The notes under the pieces: model-generated
What the model saw: only the letters and a program-made list of their open reading frames with translations
What the model was told of the DNA's origin: nothing
The model's database searches: none
Translations under genes and position numbers: made by a program
Shown here: in pieces, positions 51,821-60,667 of the stretch
Position numbering within the stretch: position 1 is the first letter of the stretch
Layout: every line of letters starts with the position of its first letter
Source: Natronolimnohabitans sp. A-GB9
GTDB lineage: Archaea > Halobacteriota > Halobacteria > Halobacteriales > Natrialbaceae
Direction: 5' to 3'
Length of the DNA stretch: 64,000 nt
Assembly: GCF_030848565.1 (NCBI RefSeq)
Contig: NZ_JAVDDV010000009.1
Coordinates: 80,871-144,870 of the forward strand

Positions 51821-53515
51821 TCACGCGGTCGCGAACTCCCGCGGTGTAAGCCACGGTAGGGAACACGTCTCGGCCGCGCCCCAGTACGCGAGCCAACCGC
51901 GGAGGTCGACGAGCCGGAGTTTGTGTCTGACGGGCAGTTCGTGGACGTGCTCGAGATCGGCCAAGAACCGCTGATCGAAATCGTACCGTTCGAAGAGCCG
52001 TTCGCGATCGGGCCAGGGTGGCTGAAACGACTTCAAAAACGGCGTCTTCCGGCGGACGAAGCGCTCGATTTCGTTGAGTAGCGTGGCGTCGTGTGGGCGG
52101 TCTGGCGGCCTGTGTCGCAGAATGTCGTCGTCGAGCCGTTTACAGGCCTCGAGGAACGTCTCTGTCGTACGATGTTCCGGTGGCGTCCGGAGGTGCCAGT
52201 CGATCAGTTCGCGGTCGGTCGCCAGAAACGCCGTCACGAACTGATCGGACAACTGCGTGTGGAACGGAAGCGACGGCTGATTGGCGATGCCGACGCAGTT
52301 GATCGTGTTCTGTACCGACTCCGCACGGGACGCTCGCGCGTCGAGTTCGTCTTCGATCGCCGTCTCGACGAACGTCTCCGGGTCGACGTCGAACGACGTT
52401 CGTGCAGCGAGTTCGCGACTGGCCTCCGGACTGTAGCCAAACGTCTCGAGTAACTCCCCGACTGGATCGGGGTCGGGATCGAGTGTTCCAGTTGGGATCC
52501 GCTTGTCGAGGACGTCGACGGTCGTCTCCGCAGTGAAGTGGCCCCGGAAGAACGTATCACAGAGCAGGCCATGAAACATCGTGTCGACGTCTATCTCGTC
52601 GGTGTAGCCGGCGTGGTGGATGTGAAGTGATTCCTTGATCCCCTGTGAGTAGCGAACTTTCGATTCGTCGGGCAGGAGATACCGTTCGTCCGGTGGAAAC
52701 GCCGTGTGTGACACGCCGTACTGGTCGGCGAGCCGATCCGCGACCCGTACTTCCTGTGCGTCCGGCTCGCCGACCGTATAGCCGCGATCGAGCGAGGAAT
52801 GCTGGGAGAGGATGATCCGCGAATCGAATCCGGCAGACAGCAAGACGCCGCTTGCGTCGGGCAACACCGATCGCCGCTGGAAGGCCCGCTCGAGCCGGTC
52901 GGCGAGTTCGGCGGTGTAATCGAACGTCTCCGGCCGGTAGACGAACCGTTCGAGCGGGTCGACCGAGTCGACCGTGAGGACGCTGTCGACTGGGAGCCGA
53001 TTCAGTTCCGAGACGGCGGTCTTCTCGCCGAGTGCGACGCCGAGATGGAGAAACTCGAGGACACCGTCCCGATCGATCGTCGGTTCGGGGATCGTCCGAC
53101 CGACTTCGCCGGCATCGGTACCAAAGACGCGACTATCCGATTCGTCGGTGTAGAAACACTCACGAGATCGAATCGGGTCCGTCGCGACGAACGAATCGTC
53201 GTCAGTTCCGGCATCGAGAACGGCCAGATACGAGCCGTTGAGCGACTGCAATGCGTCGCGACCGACGTCCCTGTAGCGTTCGAGAAGCCACCGCGCGACG
53301 GAGGAGTCGTCGTCGGGGGCGTGCGCTTCTCCCCAGACGACACACTGGCCGTTGGCGTCGGTATAACTGCTCGTCCAGCCTGGCGTTCCGAGATCGGGGT
53401 CTCTGATCCCGACCGTAACCGATGGGGCGGCGAGCACCTGATCGAACTCGTCGTTCGTTCTGAACCGCTCGAACGTCTCTCTATCGTCGAATACACCGAA
53501 GAGTTCCCTGTTCAT
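51821..53515 (-). CDS. Asparagine synthase-like amidotransferase domain protein
   Basis: A 564-aa protein with an N-terminal region like the class II glutaminase fold (GVFDDRETFERF, WLLERYRDVGRDALQSLNGSYLAVLDA, SRECFYTDESDSRVFGTDA) and a C-terminal PP-loop domain, ATP-binding GVLLSAGFDSRIIL, characteristic of asparagine synthase. The N-terminal Cys nucleophile of true AsnB is absent (the protein starts MNRELFGVF), so it probably cannot use glutamine and may use ammonia or another amine. Such proteins are common in haloarchaeal glycan clusters, perhaps making amide-modified sugars. The start at 53515 was chosen over five extra codons. A shared-motif promoter lies about 115 nt upstream. Confidence 0.8.
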   Translation of the reverse strand: MNRELFGVFDDRETFERFRTNDEFDQVLAAPSVTVGIRDPDLGTPGWTSSYTDANGQCVVWGEAHAPDDDSSVARWLLERYRDVGRDALQSLNGSYLAVLDAGTDDDSFVATDPIRSRECFYTDESDSRVFGTDAGEVGRTIPEPTIDRDGVLEFLHLGVALGEKTAVSELNRLPVDSVLTVDSVDPLERFVYRPETFDYTAELADRLERAFQRRSVLPDASGVLLSAGFDSRIILSQHSSLDRGYTVGEPDAQEVRVADRLADQYGVSHTAFPPDERYLLPDESKVRYSQGIKESLHIHHAGYTDEIDVDTMFHGLLCDTFFRGHFTAETTVDVLDKRIPTGTLDPDPDPVGELLETFGYSPEASRELAARTSFDVDPETFVETAIEDELDARASRAESVQNTINCVGIANQPSLPFHTQLSDQFVTAFLATDRELIDWHLRTPPEHRTTETFLEACKRLDDDILRHRPPDRPHDATLLNEIERFVRRKTPFLKSFQPPWPDRERLFERYDFDQRFLADLEHVHELPVRHKLRLVDLRGWLAYWGAAETCSLPWLTPREFATA

Positions 53516-53627
53516 CGAATACCACCGCACCGACGCACGGATCGAGACGAGCGACGTCGATTCGACCGACGGTCGCTCGCCTCGAGCGCGTCCGCATGCG
53601 TTATCGCCTCTCCGGACAGTCCGGCAA

Positions 53628-53645
53628 TTACTATGGCATTGTTAA
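53628..53645 (-). promoter_or_regulatory. Shared glycan promoter motif, asparagine-synthase-like gene
   Basis: Minus strand: TTA, 8 nt (ACAATGCC), ATAGTAA. Predicted transcript start near 53604, leaving a leader of about 85-90 nt. Confidence 0.6.
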
Positions 53646-53694
53646 GCCCCGATGCTGCCGTTAGCTGGCGGTTCAACCGCTGGCCGAGGGCCGA

Positions 53695-53712
53695 CTATCG
53701 GATCCATAATAA
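53695..53712 (+). promoter_or_regulatory. Shared glycan promoter motif, deacetylase lipoprotein gene
   Basis: CTA, 8 nt (TCGGATCC), ATAATAA. TATA centre 35 nt from the ATG at 53744, predicting a leader of about 8 nt. Confidence 0.6.
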
Positions 53713-53743
53713 TGTGGTGACTGTCGATATCTTCGATCCACCA

Positions 53744-55072
53744 ATGTCTCAGCAGCGACCGACCCGCCGCCGCGTTCTCGCCCTGTCGAGTGCAACCGCG
53801 ATCGCAGGACTCGCGGGCTGTGCCGACCGCCTCGATTCGATCGGTGGCTCCGACGACGACGATGACAGCGAGACAGGGGGCGAGTCCACCGGACAGGCAG
53901 CCGCACTCGCGGACGGCGTCCCCCCGCTCGAGACCGAATACGACAGCCGCGAGCAGTATCGCCAGCCAGGCGAGTCGTTCGATGACTTCAGTGACCTCGA
54001 CGACTGGGAGGTCGTTCACGGTTCGGGTGACGCCGACGAGGACGTGGTCTTCGACGGCAACCAGAGCTTCCGACTGCAGTCGGACGGGAGCGAAAACATC
54101 GTCGCACAGCGGTCTCTCGGGAGCGAAGACCTCACCGACACGGACTTTTCGTTTGCGATCCGGACGACGACCCCTCAGAACATCACGGTCAACCTTCGGC
54201 TCGTCGACCAGTTCGGGAGCGACAAGGTGTACTCGCTTCGAGAGATCACGTATCGCGACCCCGACGTCGGCTGGTTCCGCTCGAGTCCGGGCGTCTTCGA
54301 ACAGAGCGACTACGAACCCGCACTGGATGCACTCGACCGCATCGAGATCCAGGTGCTCCACTCGATGGACGAGGCGGAGGTCTGGATCGACGACCTACGA
54401 ACCCACGACAAACCCGATCAGGGGTACGTCATGCTGGTCTGGGACGACGGGTTCAGCGACTACTACGAGCGCGCCTCACCGCTACACGACGAGTACGGGT
54501 TCCGGACCGTCCAGGCGCCGGTTCCGCGCTGGGTCGAACAGAACCGCGATGGGATCATGACGACGTCCGAACTCCTGGAACGACAGGACGAGGGCGACCA
54601 GATCGTCGTTCACGGAACGCACGACCCCATTCACGAGTACGACGACGAGAACGCGATCGAGACGCGCCTCGAGAACGACAAGCAGTGGTTCATCAACAAC
54701 GGCTTCGAGGGCGCAGACTACATCGTCTACCCGCACAACAGCTACGACAAGACGAGCCTCGAGTACAAGACCGACTACCACTACTGTGGCGGCTTCAACC
54801 AGTCCGGAAACGTCAACACGACGAGCGTCTACGGCTTCGATCCACTGGCACTGCCCCGGACGATCGGTCACGACCTCGAGATTTCGAAGCGGTGTGTCGA
54901 CCTCGCCGCGGAGCACAACCAGTGTACCATTCTGAACTTCCACGAGTTCAGCGTGGAGAACACGATGCCCGAAGACGATTACGAGCAGCTGCTCGCACAC
55001 ATCGAGGACGCAGACGTCGAGGTCATCACCTTCGACGAACTCTGGGAACTGCGAACCGAACAGCACTACTGA
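53744..55072 (+). CDS. Polysaccharide deacetylase-fold lipoprotein
   Basis: A 442-aa exported lipoprotein. The twin-arginine signal MSQQRPTRRRVLALSSATAI ends in a lipobox with Cys26 (AGLAGC). Residues 70-215 form a beta-sandwich-like domain (FDDFSDLDDWEVVHGSGD to EAEVWIDDLRTHD). The C-terminal half is a NodB-type barrel: VMLVWDDGFSDYY (Asp-Asp metal motif), IVVHGTHDPIH (His) and YIVYPHNSYD. It may deacetylate a surface polysaccharide in place. ATG 53744 was chosen because the longer frame is antisense to the asparagine-synthase-like gene. The TGA stop opens a PE-B element, and the next gene is convergent. Confidence 0.82.
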   Translation: MSQQRPTRRRVLALSSATAIAGLAGCADRLDSIGGSDDDDDSETGGESTGQAAALADGVPPLETEYDSREQYRQPGESFDDFSDLDDWEVVHGSGDADEDVVFDGNQSFRLQSDGSENIVAQRSLGSEDLTDTDFSFAIRTTTPQNITVNLRLVDQFGSDKVYSLREITYRDPDVGWFRSSPGVFEQSDYEPALDALDRIEIQVLHSMDEAEVWIDDLRTHDKPDQGYVMLVWDDGFSDYYERASPLHDEYGFRTVQAPVPRWVEQNRDGIMTTSELLERQDEGDQIVVHGTHDPIHEYDDENAIETRLENDKQWFINNGFEGADYIVYPHNSYDKTSLEYKTDYHYCGGFNQSGNVNTTSVYGFDPLALPRTIGHDLEISKRCVDLAAEHNQCTILNFHEFSVENTMPEDDYEQLLAHIEDADVEVITFDELWELRTEQHY

Positions 55073-55120
55073 TACTGCCGGACAGCAGTCAGTGCGCCGT
55101 CGGTCGCGCATTCGCGGCCG
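55073..55120 (+). repeat. PE-B half-element between two stops
   Basis: TACTGCCGGACAGCAGTCAG directly after the TGA of the deacetylase gene, through GGTCGCGCATTCGCGGCCG, ending at the TAA of the convergent glycosyltransferase (55121). The second half is absent, so the gene end may have replaced it. Confidence 0.75.
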
Positions 55121-56110
55121 TTACTCGGTCAGGACGCGTCGAACGATCGCCGTCCGACTCAGAACCGTCGCGACGAGACCGATCACAAGCACCGCGGCGA
55201 TCGGACCCGGTCGTCGCCGAACGCCGGTGCCAGCAGCCCAGCACAGCCCCGGATACCGACGTGGCGACGTCGCGGCCGTTCGCAGGTACCACAGCCCGCG
55301 GAGGAGCCGTCCCTCGGAGAGGTAAGCCTTCGCGACGATGAGCCGGTGTGTGGCGCGAATCTCGTACCCGTCGTCCTCGAACCGGTCGACCGTTTCCTCG
55401 TACATCGACAGGTACTGCTCGCTGGCCGACCGGATGACGTCCGCTGACGGCTGGCCCGTCTCCTCGCGGACGACCAGTTTCTCGTCGACGTACGCGAGCC
55501 TGCCCGCCTCGAGTACCCGCAGGCAGAACTCGGGGTCCTGAAACCGGTCGAGTTCTTCGTCGAAGCCGCCGATCTCGCGGGCGACGTCGGTTCGGACGAG
55601 TAGCGTCGACCCCGCACCCGGTTGGACGTTGTCCGCCAGAATCTCGCCGATCAGTTCCTCGCCGCCTTCCATCGTCGGCCGGTCGTCACCGCGAGCGAGG
55701 ACGGACGCGGCGACAGAGCGGAGTCGACCGCTCGAGCCCGAAAGCTCGTAGCTCGTATCGCAGTAGACGCCGACCCAGTCCTCGGACCGTCCCTCGAGGG
55801 CGTCGAGCTGTCGTTCGAGTTTCTCGGGGTGCCATTCGTCGTCGGAGTCGAGGAAGGCGACGTACTCGCCGCGGGCGTGCTCGATGCCCGTATTCCGGGC
55901 GACGTTGGCCCCCTGATTGGTCGCGTGGACGACGGGCCGGACACGGGGGTCCTCGTAGCCGGAAAGCACTGATGGCGTCTCGTCGGTCGATCCGTCGTCG
56001 ACGACGACCACCTCGATGTCGTCGATCGTCTGTGCGAGCGCGCTGTCGATCGCACGGGGAAGCGTCTCGGCTCTGTCGTATGTCGGGATAACGACGCTCA
56101 CTCTGGGCAT
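55121..56110 (-). CDS. Family 2 glycosyltransferase
   Basis: A 329-aa GT-A enzyme: VSVVIPTYDRAETLPRAIDSALAQT, DDGSTDET, metal-binding FLDSDDEWHPEKLERQL, and FQDPEFCLRVLEAG as the catalytic acidic region. A C-terminal helix (IAAVLVIGLVATVLSRTAI) suggests membrane association. The acceptor is unknown. The shared promoter motif lies with its TATA centre 31 nt upstream of the ATG at 56110, predicting a near-leaderless transcript. The stop TAA abuts a PE-B half-element shared with the convergent lipoprotein gene. Confidence 0.9.
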   Translation of the reverse strand: MPRVSVVIPTYDRAETLPRAIDSALAQTIDDIEVVVVDDGSTDETPSVLSGYEDPRVRPVVHATNQGANVARNTGIEHARGEYVAFLDSDDEWHPEKLERQLDALEGRSEDWVGVYCDTSYELSGSSGRLRSVAASVLARGDDRPTMEGGEELIGEILADNVQPGAGSTLLVRTDVAREIGGFDEELDRFQDPEFCLRVLEAGRLAYVDEKLVVREETGQPSADVIRSASEQYLSMYEETVDRFEDDGYEIRATHRLIVAKAYLSEGRLLRGLWYLRTAATSPRRYPGLCWAAGTGVRRRPGPIAAVLVIGLVATVLSRTAIVRRVLTE

Positions 56111-56137
56111 TTTCCGCCACTCCCGCCGCTCGGTCCA

Positions 56138-56155
56138 TTATTATCGCGTCGCTAA
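56138..56155 (-). promoter_or_regulatory. Shared glycan promoter motif, glycosyltransferase gene
   Basis: Minus strand: TTA, 8 nt (GCGACGCG), ATAATAA. TATA centre 31 nt upstream of the ATG. Confidence 0.6.
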
Positions 56156-56194
56156 ACGTCCCGAACGACGGTATGTGACCGTCGGCTGCCCGGT

Positions 56195-56212
56195 CTAACA
56201 GCTCTATAAGAA
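56195..56212 (+). promoter_or_regulatory. Shared glycan promoter motif, lipoprotein-glycosyltransferase operon
   Basis: CTA, 8 nt (ACAGCTCT), ATAAGAA. TATA centre about 31 nt upstream of the ATG at 56240. Confidence 0.6.
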
Positions 56213-56239
56213 AGACCGAACGGTTCGTCGTCGGGATCG

Positions 56240-57490
56240 ATGACGCACCGGAACCGACGAACGTTTCTGACGACCGTTGCCACCGCCGGGACGATCGGGC
56301 TCGCCGGCTGTCTCTCGAGCGTCCGCGAGTGGCGTTCGGACGGGGGGTCGCCGTCCCGTGAAAAATCCGACGACGACGGCGACGACGCGCTCGGGCTGCT
56401 GGGGGAACCGATCGACGATTTCGAGGTCCTCGACGGCTGGACCGCGATGATCGACGCCGGAAGTCTCGAGGCCGACGCGGACGACCCCTACGCGGGCTCG
56501 CAGTCGGCGCGACTGACAGCCGACGAGGACACCGAGTACGCCGCGATCTACCGGACGATCCCCGACGGACTGGATCTGCGCGAGCGAAGCCTCTCTCTGG
56601 CGGTCGCGTTTACCGGCCGCGAACAGCTCCATCTCTCCCTCGAGTTGTTCGCACCCGACTCGCGTGCCGTCCACACGATGGAACGGACGCTCGTCGGACC
56701 GACCGACCGCTGGACGCGCGTCGACTTCGGTACGACACGGGTCGACGGCCAGCCCGACCTGAGCGACGTCCGTGAGATCCGTCTGACAGCCCGCCGCCGC
56801 GGCACCGGGGACGGCTCGATCGACTGTCGGTTCGACGACCTCCGAGCGGTCGATCGTCCCGATAGTGGGTCGGTCATGCTGTTGTTCGACGGCTCGCTCG
56901 AGAGCCACTACGAGATCGCGTTCGAGCGGATGGAAGAATACGGCTACACCGGCGTCGAATCGGTCATCTACGAGGCGCTGGGCGACGGGGGCCGGCTCAC
57001 GATCGACGAGCTCCACGAGTTAGACGACGCCGGCTGGGACGTGGCTGCGCGGCCGCGAACCGGCTCGCAGTCCCTTCCTGACATGTCCCCCGACGAGCAG
57101 GCGGAAGCGATCGAGCGAACGAACGCGTTCCTCGAGAGTCGTGGCTTCGAAGACGGCGCGACCCACTTCGTCACACCGCGGAACGTCCTCGGTCCGGAGA
57201 CGATCGATCTCGTCAGGGAGCACTACGAGACGGCGTTCCGGTTCGGCGGCGCGCCGAACGCCCGTCCGCTGACGGACCCGCACAACGTCGGGTTCTTCTC
57301 GGGAACCGACGGCGAGACGACGAAACAGTACGTCGACTACGCCGCCGAATACGGCGAACTCGCGGTACTGCACGTCGAACACGTCGGTGACGACGGCTTC
57401 TCCGAGGCGGCTTTCGTGGACCTGCTTGCACATATCGACGCCACGGACGTCGACGTCGTCACCGCGACCGACATACTGGAGGGTCGCTGA
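56240..57490 (+). CDS. Polysaccharide deacetylase-like lipoprotein with degenerate active site
   Basis: A 416-aa paralogue of the deacetylase lipoprotein at 53744. Signal MTHRNRRTFLTTVATAG with lipobox Cys24 (GLAGC). A similar N-terminal beta domain (IDDFEVLDGWTAMIDAG to CRFDDLRAVDRPDSG) precedes a NodB-like barrel. The metal motif is changed: VMLLFDGSLESHYE instead of the DDGFSDYY of its paralogue, and the HGTHD motif is replaced by ARPRTGSQ. Catalysis is therefore doubtful, and it may bind glycan instead. It overlaps the glycosyltransferase at 57490 by one nucleotide (TGATG), forming an operon. The upstream motif promoter predicts a short leader. Confidence 0.78.
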   Translation: MTHRNRRTFLTTVATAGTIGLAGCLSSVREWRSDGGSPSREKSDDDGDDALGLLGEPIDDFEVLDGWTAMIDAGSLEADADDPYAGSQSARLTADEDTEYAAIYRTIPDGLDLRERSLSLAVAFTGREQLHLSLELFAPDSRAVHTMERTLVGPTDRWTRVDFGTTRVDGQPDLSDVREIRLTARRRGTGDGSIDCRFDDLRAVDRPDSGSVMLLFDGSLESHYEIAFERMEEYGYTGVESVIYEALGDGGRLTIDELHELDDAGWDVAARPRTGSQSLPDMSPDEQAEAIERTNAFLESRGFEDGATHFVTPRNVLGPETIDLVREHYETAFRFGGAPNARPLTDPHNVGFFSGTDGETTKQYVDYAAEYGELAVLHVEHVGDDGFSEAAFVDLLAHIDATDVDVVTATDILEGR

Positions 57491-58548
57491 TGTACCGAGG
57501 AGCGACCGTCGGCGTCGTTTTGCCGGCGTACAACGAGGAGGGGTTCGTCGGCGACGTGATCCGGGAGATGCCGGACTACGTCGACCGAATCTACGCGATC
57601 GACGACCGATCGACCGACAACACCTGGGGGGAGATCCTCGAGGCCGCCAGCCAGGACGCAGACACGGTGCCGACCGACGAGGTAGCGAGCGATACTCCGC
57701 TCGTGACCGACGGCGGCGCGTCAGCGCTCACCGAACGGGCGTCGGTCGCCGATCCGGTCGGCCGCGTCGTTCCGATCCGACACCGTGAGAACTGCGGCGC
57801 TGGCGGCGCGATCAAGACCGGCTACCTCGCCGCGTCCGAGGACGAGCTCGATGCGACGGTCACCGTCGACGCGGACGGCCAGATGGACCTCTCCCAGATG
57901 CCCCGGCTGCTCGATCCGCTCGTCGAGGACGAGGCCGATTACGCGAAGGGCAATCGGTTGCTCTCGCGGGAGTACCGCGAAGCGATGCCCCGGTTTCGCT
58001 TCGTCGGGAACGCCATCTTGACATTCCTGACGAAGATCGCCTCCGGCTACTGGAAGACGATGGACCCACAGAACGGGTACACGGCCATCTCGGCCGATGC
58101 ACTCGAGGCCGTCGACCTCGAGAACCTCTATGAGTACTACGGCTACTGTAACGACCTCCTGGTGAAGCTCAACGTCCAGGGGATGCGCGTCGCCGACGTG
58201 GCGATGCCGGCCGTCTACGGCGACGAGGAGTCGAGTATCACGTACTCACAGTACATCCCGAAGGTATCGACGATGCTGTTGCGGAACTTCCTGTGGCGGC
58301 TCAAGACGAAGTATCTCGTGGTGGACTTTCACCCGCTCGCGCTGTTTTACCTCGTCGGTGCTGCGACGGCCGTGACCGGTTTGCTGGGCGTCGGAGTGGC
58401 GTTGGCCGCGGCCGTCGTCGGGTTCCTTCCCTCGCTTGTCGGGGGATCGACGGGCCTGCTCGTGTTTCTCGCCGGCGTCGCCTTTCTGCTGTTCGCGATG
58501 GTGTTCGATATGGCCGAGAGCGAACACCTCGAGCGCCAGGTCCACTAG
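57490..58548 (+). CDS. Family 2 glycosyltransferase with C-terminal membrane helices
   Basis: A 352-aa dolichyl-phosphate-sugar-synthase-like enzyme: VGVVLPAYNEEGFVGDVIREM, AIDDRSTDNT, a TVDADGQMDLSQMPRLLDPL metal-binding region, and QNGYTAISADAL with YGYCNDLLVKLNVQG. Two helices follow at about 285-335 (FYLVGAATAVTGLLGVGVALAAAVVGFL and GLLVFLAGVAFLLFAMVF). It probably loads a sugar onto a membrane lipid carrier. It is translationally coupled to the lipoprotein gene by a 1-nt overlap. An insertion of about 45 residues (TVPTDEVASDTPLVTDGG) between the nucleotide site and the rest is unusual. Confidence 0.9.
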   Translation: MYRGATVGVVLPAYNEEGFVGDVIREMPDYVDRIYAIDDRSTDNTWGEILEAASQDADTVPTDEVASDTPLVTDGGASALTERASVADPVGRVVPIRHRENCGAGGAIKTGYLAASEDELDATVTVDADGQMDLSQMPRLLDPLVEDEADYAKGNRLLSREYREAMPRFRFVGNAILTFLTKIASGYWKTMDPQNGYTAISADALEAVDLENLYEYYGYCNDLLVKLNVQGMRVADVAMPAVYGDEESSITYSQYIPKVSTMLLRNFLWRLKTKYLVVDFHPLALFYLVGAATAVTGLLGVGVALAAAVVGFLPSLVGGSTGLLVFLAGVAFLLFAMVFDMAESEHLERQVH

Positions 58549-58865
58549 CCGCGTTTCGTTTTCGTCCGGTTTCGGTCGTTCTCTCCCGTCGTCCGTCGAC
58601 TGTCGTTCGCTCCGCGTGGCCGTCTCGTTTTGCCGTTTCGCCTTCGTTTCTCTCGGGTCCGTCCCCGCCTTTCTCCTGGCTGTCCGACTCGAGGACGACG
58701 TGCTCACTCGAACAACGGCTCCGCCACTCCGAACGCGAGGAGACCAGTCTGCGGTTTATACGGACTGCTGTCCCGCGGTCCCGCCGATCGCCGCCCCCGC
58801 GATGGCGATCGGCGGGCAGTGACGACAGGAGACCGTATAGTCAGTGAATCAGTATAACAGCCGTA
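58549..58865. other. Spacer with a PE-A copy between convergent genes
   Basis: A 317-bp gap between convergent glycosyltransferase and flippase stops, with PE-A at 58757-58838. Frames here are arginine-rich shadows. A terminator function of the palindrome would suit the position. Confidence 0.55.
58757..58838 (+). repeat. PE-A palindromic element between convergent genes
   Basis: ATACGGACTGCTGTCCCGCG on the left, GTGACGACAGGAGACCGTAT on the right, and a near-perfect stem CCCGCCGATCGCC with GGCGATCGGCGGG. The best-preserved copy. Confidence 0.88.
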
Positions 58866-60500
58866 TCAGGGCAGGGCGCCTCCCATTCCGGGATCGAGAA
58901 GCCCGAGTGCGATACCGGAGGCGAGCAACGAGAGCCCGGTGACGAACAGCAGGTTCTGGAGCGGACTCAGTGACGTCCCGTCGCTTCTCTCCTCAAGTCG
59001 CTGCTGTATCGAGTCGGCCCGGGATCCGATTGGATCGGGAAACGCCGACAGGATTTCGAAGGGCTCGGCGGGGTCAAGCGCACCGACCAGCAGCGCGAAG
59101 ACGAGGAAGATCACGAGTCCGACCGGTGGGACGACGATGAGTGCGAGCCACGGGTTCGTGATCGACGTCCCGAGGGCGAAGATGGGGGCTGCCGCAAGGA
59201 CGGTCGCCAGCGCCCCGCGTCCGAGTCGTGCGTCGGCCAGCGGGTCGAATCCGACCTGGCGGGCGCTCCAGCAGTGGAAGACGAACATCGTTCCGTAACC
59301 GACGCTGGTTGCGACGGCCGCGCCGTGCATCCCGTAGCTTGGGATCAACGCGGCGTTGAGGACGACGTTGATCGTCGCTGCACTGCCGGTGGCTGCGATC
59401 GGATAGCGAAGCGTTCCTTCGCCCTGTGAGACCGCGAGAATCGGTCGTGCGAGTGCGAAGCCGAGTGCTCCCGGCAGTAACAACAAGAGCGGATCGACCG
59501 CGGGCGTCGCCTCCGCGCCGAAGTAAAGCGGCACGGCGACGTCTGCAAGCGCTGCGAGTCCGACGGCCATGACGGCCGTCAGCAGGAACGTGAATCGGGT
59601 CGTTCGGGACGCGAGGTCGGTGATCTCTCGGTGGCGGTTCTGTGACCACAGCTCCGACGTCGAGTGGACGAACACGGTCTGAAGCGCCAGCGGGACGAAC
59701 CAGAGGAACTCGGCGATCTGAAGTGCCGCCCGATAGTTACCCACCTCGGCGCTTTCCCTGAACTGCTGGAGCATCACGATGTCGATATGATAGAGCGACA
59801 TCAACAGGAACACGAGGACGATGCTCATCGAGTTGAACGTGAGCATCCGCTTTCGCGGGAATCGTTTCTGTGGCGCGTCGAGCACACACGACAGCGAGAC
59901 CCGGCGGTGGATGATGAGCAAGCCCACGGCGGCGACGAGGATACTCGCGACCAGGTGGCCAGCGAGCGCCCCCATCACCCCGACACCGAAGTAGACCAGC
60001 GGAATCGCGACGACGACGAACCCGACCTTGTCGAGGATCTTCAGCGGCTCGGAGTAGCGCTCGAGGCCGAATCCCATCAGCGTCTTCCGAGCGTAATCCC
60101 GAAACTGGGCCGTGACGACCAGCAGCGCGAGCGCATAGAAGTAGATCGCGAACTCGTCGCCGAACGCGAGCCCGACGACGCCGAACTGTGCGGCGAGGAA
60201 CAGGCCGATCGCACCGACGACGGCGAGGGCAACCGCCAGCCGGAAGTAGAAGCCGACGACGTGTTCGCTCCAGTTCGCCGCGTTCCGATCCTCGGCGAGA
60301 AACTTCCGGACGCCGTCGGTGATGCCGGAGCTCACGAAGATCATGTAGATCGCGAAGACGGACATCAGGAACGCGTAATCACCGTACCCCGATGCGCCGA
60401 GAAACCGATACAGAAGCGGCGTCGACAGCACGGTGAGGACGAGCACGACGATCTTCGAGCTGACGACCGATGCGATGCCGCTCGCGAGGCTCCTGTTCAC
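58866..60500 (-). CDS. Polysaccharide flippase (Wzx/MATE-like)
   Basis: A 544-aa integral membrane protein with about 14 helices of the polysaccharide-biosynthesis (oligosaccharide flippase) superfamily. The opening GIASVVSSKIVVLVLTVLSTPLLYRFLGASGYGDYAFLMSVF is typical, as are the mid-protein MSLYHIDIVMLQQF, ALQTVFVHSTSELWS and NVVLNAALIPSYGMHGAAVATS. It is expected to flip a lipid-linked oligosaccharide to the outer leaflet, the step linking the cytoplasmic transferases to the exported lipoproteins. The shared promoter motif sits about 115 nt upstream, so a leader of about 85-90 nt is predicted. Confidence 0.9.
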   Translation of the reverse strand: MNRSLASGIASVVSSKIVVLVLTVLSTPLLYRFLGASGYGDYAFLMSVFAIYMIFVSSGITDGVRKFLAEDRNAANWSEHVVGFYFRLAVALAVVGAIGLFLAAQFGVVGLAFGDEFAIYFYALALLVVTAQFRDYARKTLMGFGLERYSEPLKILDKVGFVVVAIPLVYFGVGVMGALAGHLVASILVAAVGLLIIHRRVSLSCVLDAPQKRFPRKRMLTFNSMSIVLVFLLMSLYHIDIVMLQQFRESAEVGNYRAALQIAEFLWFVPLALQTVFVHSTSELWSQNRHREITDLASRTTRFTFLLTAVMAVGLAALADVAVPLYFGAEATPAVDPLLLLLPGALGFALARPILAVSQGEGTLRYPIAATGSAATINVVLNAALIPSYGMHGAAVATSVGYGTMFVFHCWSARQVGFDPLADARLGRGALATVLAAAPIFALGTSITNPWLALIVVPPVGLVIFLVFALLVGALDPAEPFEILSAFPDPIGSRADSIQQRLEERSDGTSLSPLQNLLFVTGLSLLASGIALGLLDPGMGGALP

Positions 60501-60610
60501 GCGTTACTCACCCGACACCAGCGTCCACGATCGGCGATTTCCGTCGCTGTTCGACCGACTATTCCGACGAACGATACGCATGCTATCGAATCGGTGCCGC
60601 CAACGGGACC

Positions 60611-60628
60611 TTATTATAGCCGTGTTAA
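60611..60628 (-). promoter_or_regulatory. Shared glycan promoter motif, flippase gene
   Basis: Minus strand: TTA, 8 nt (ACACGGCT), ATAATAA. Predicted transcript start near 60588. Confidence 0.6.
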
Positions 60629-60667
60629 ACCCGGACGCGCTGGTGTTTTGGCTGGGGGCCGTGTCGA

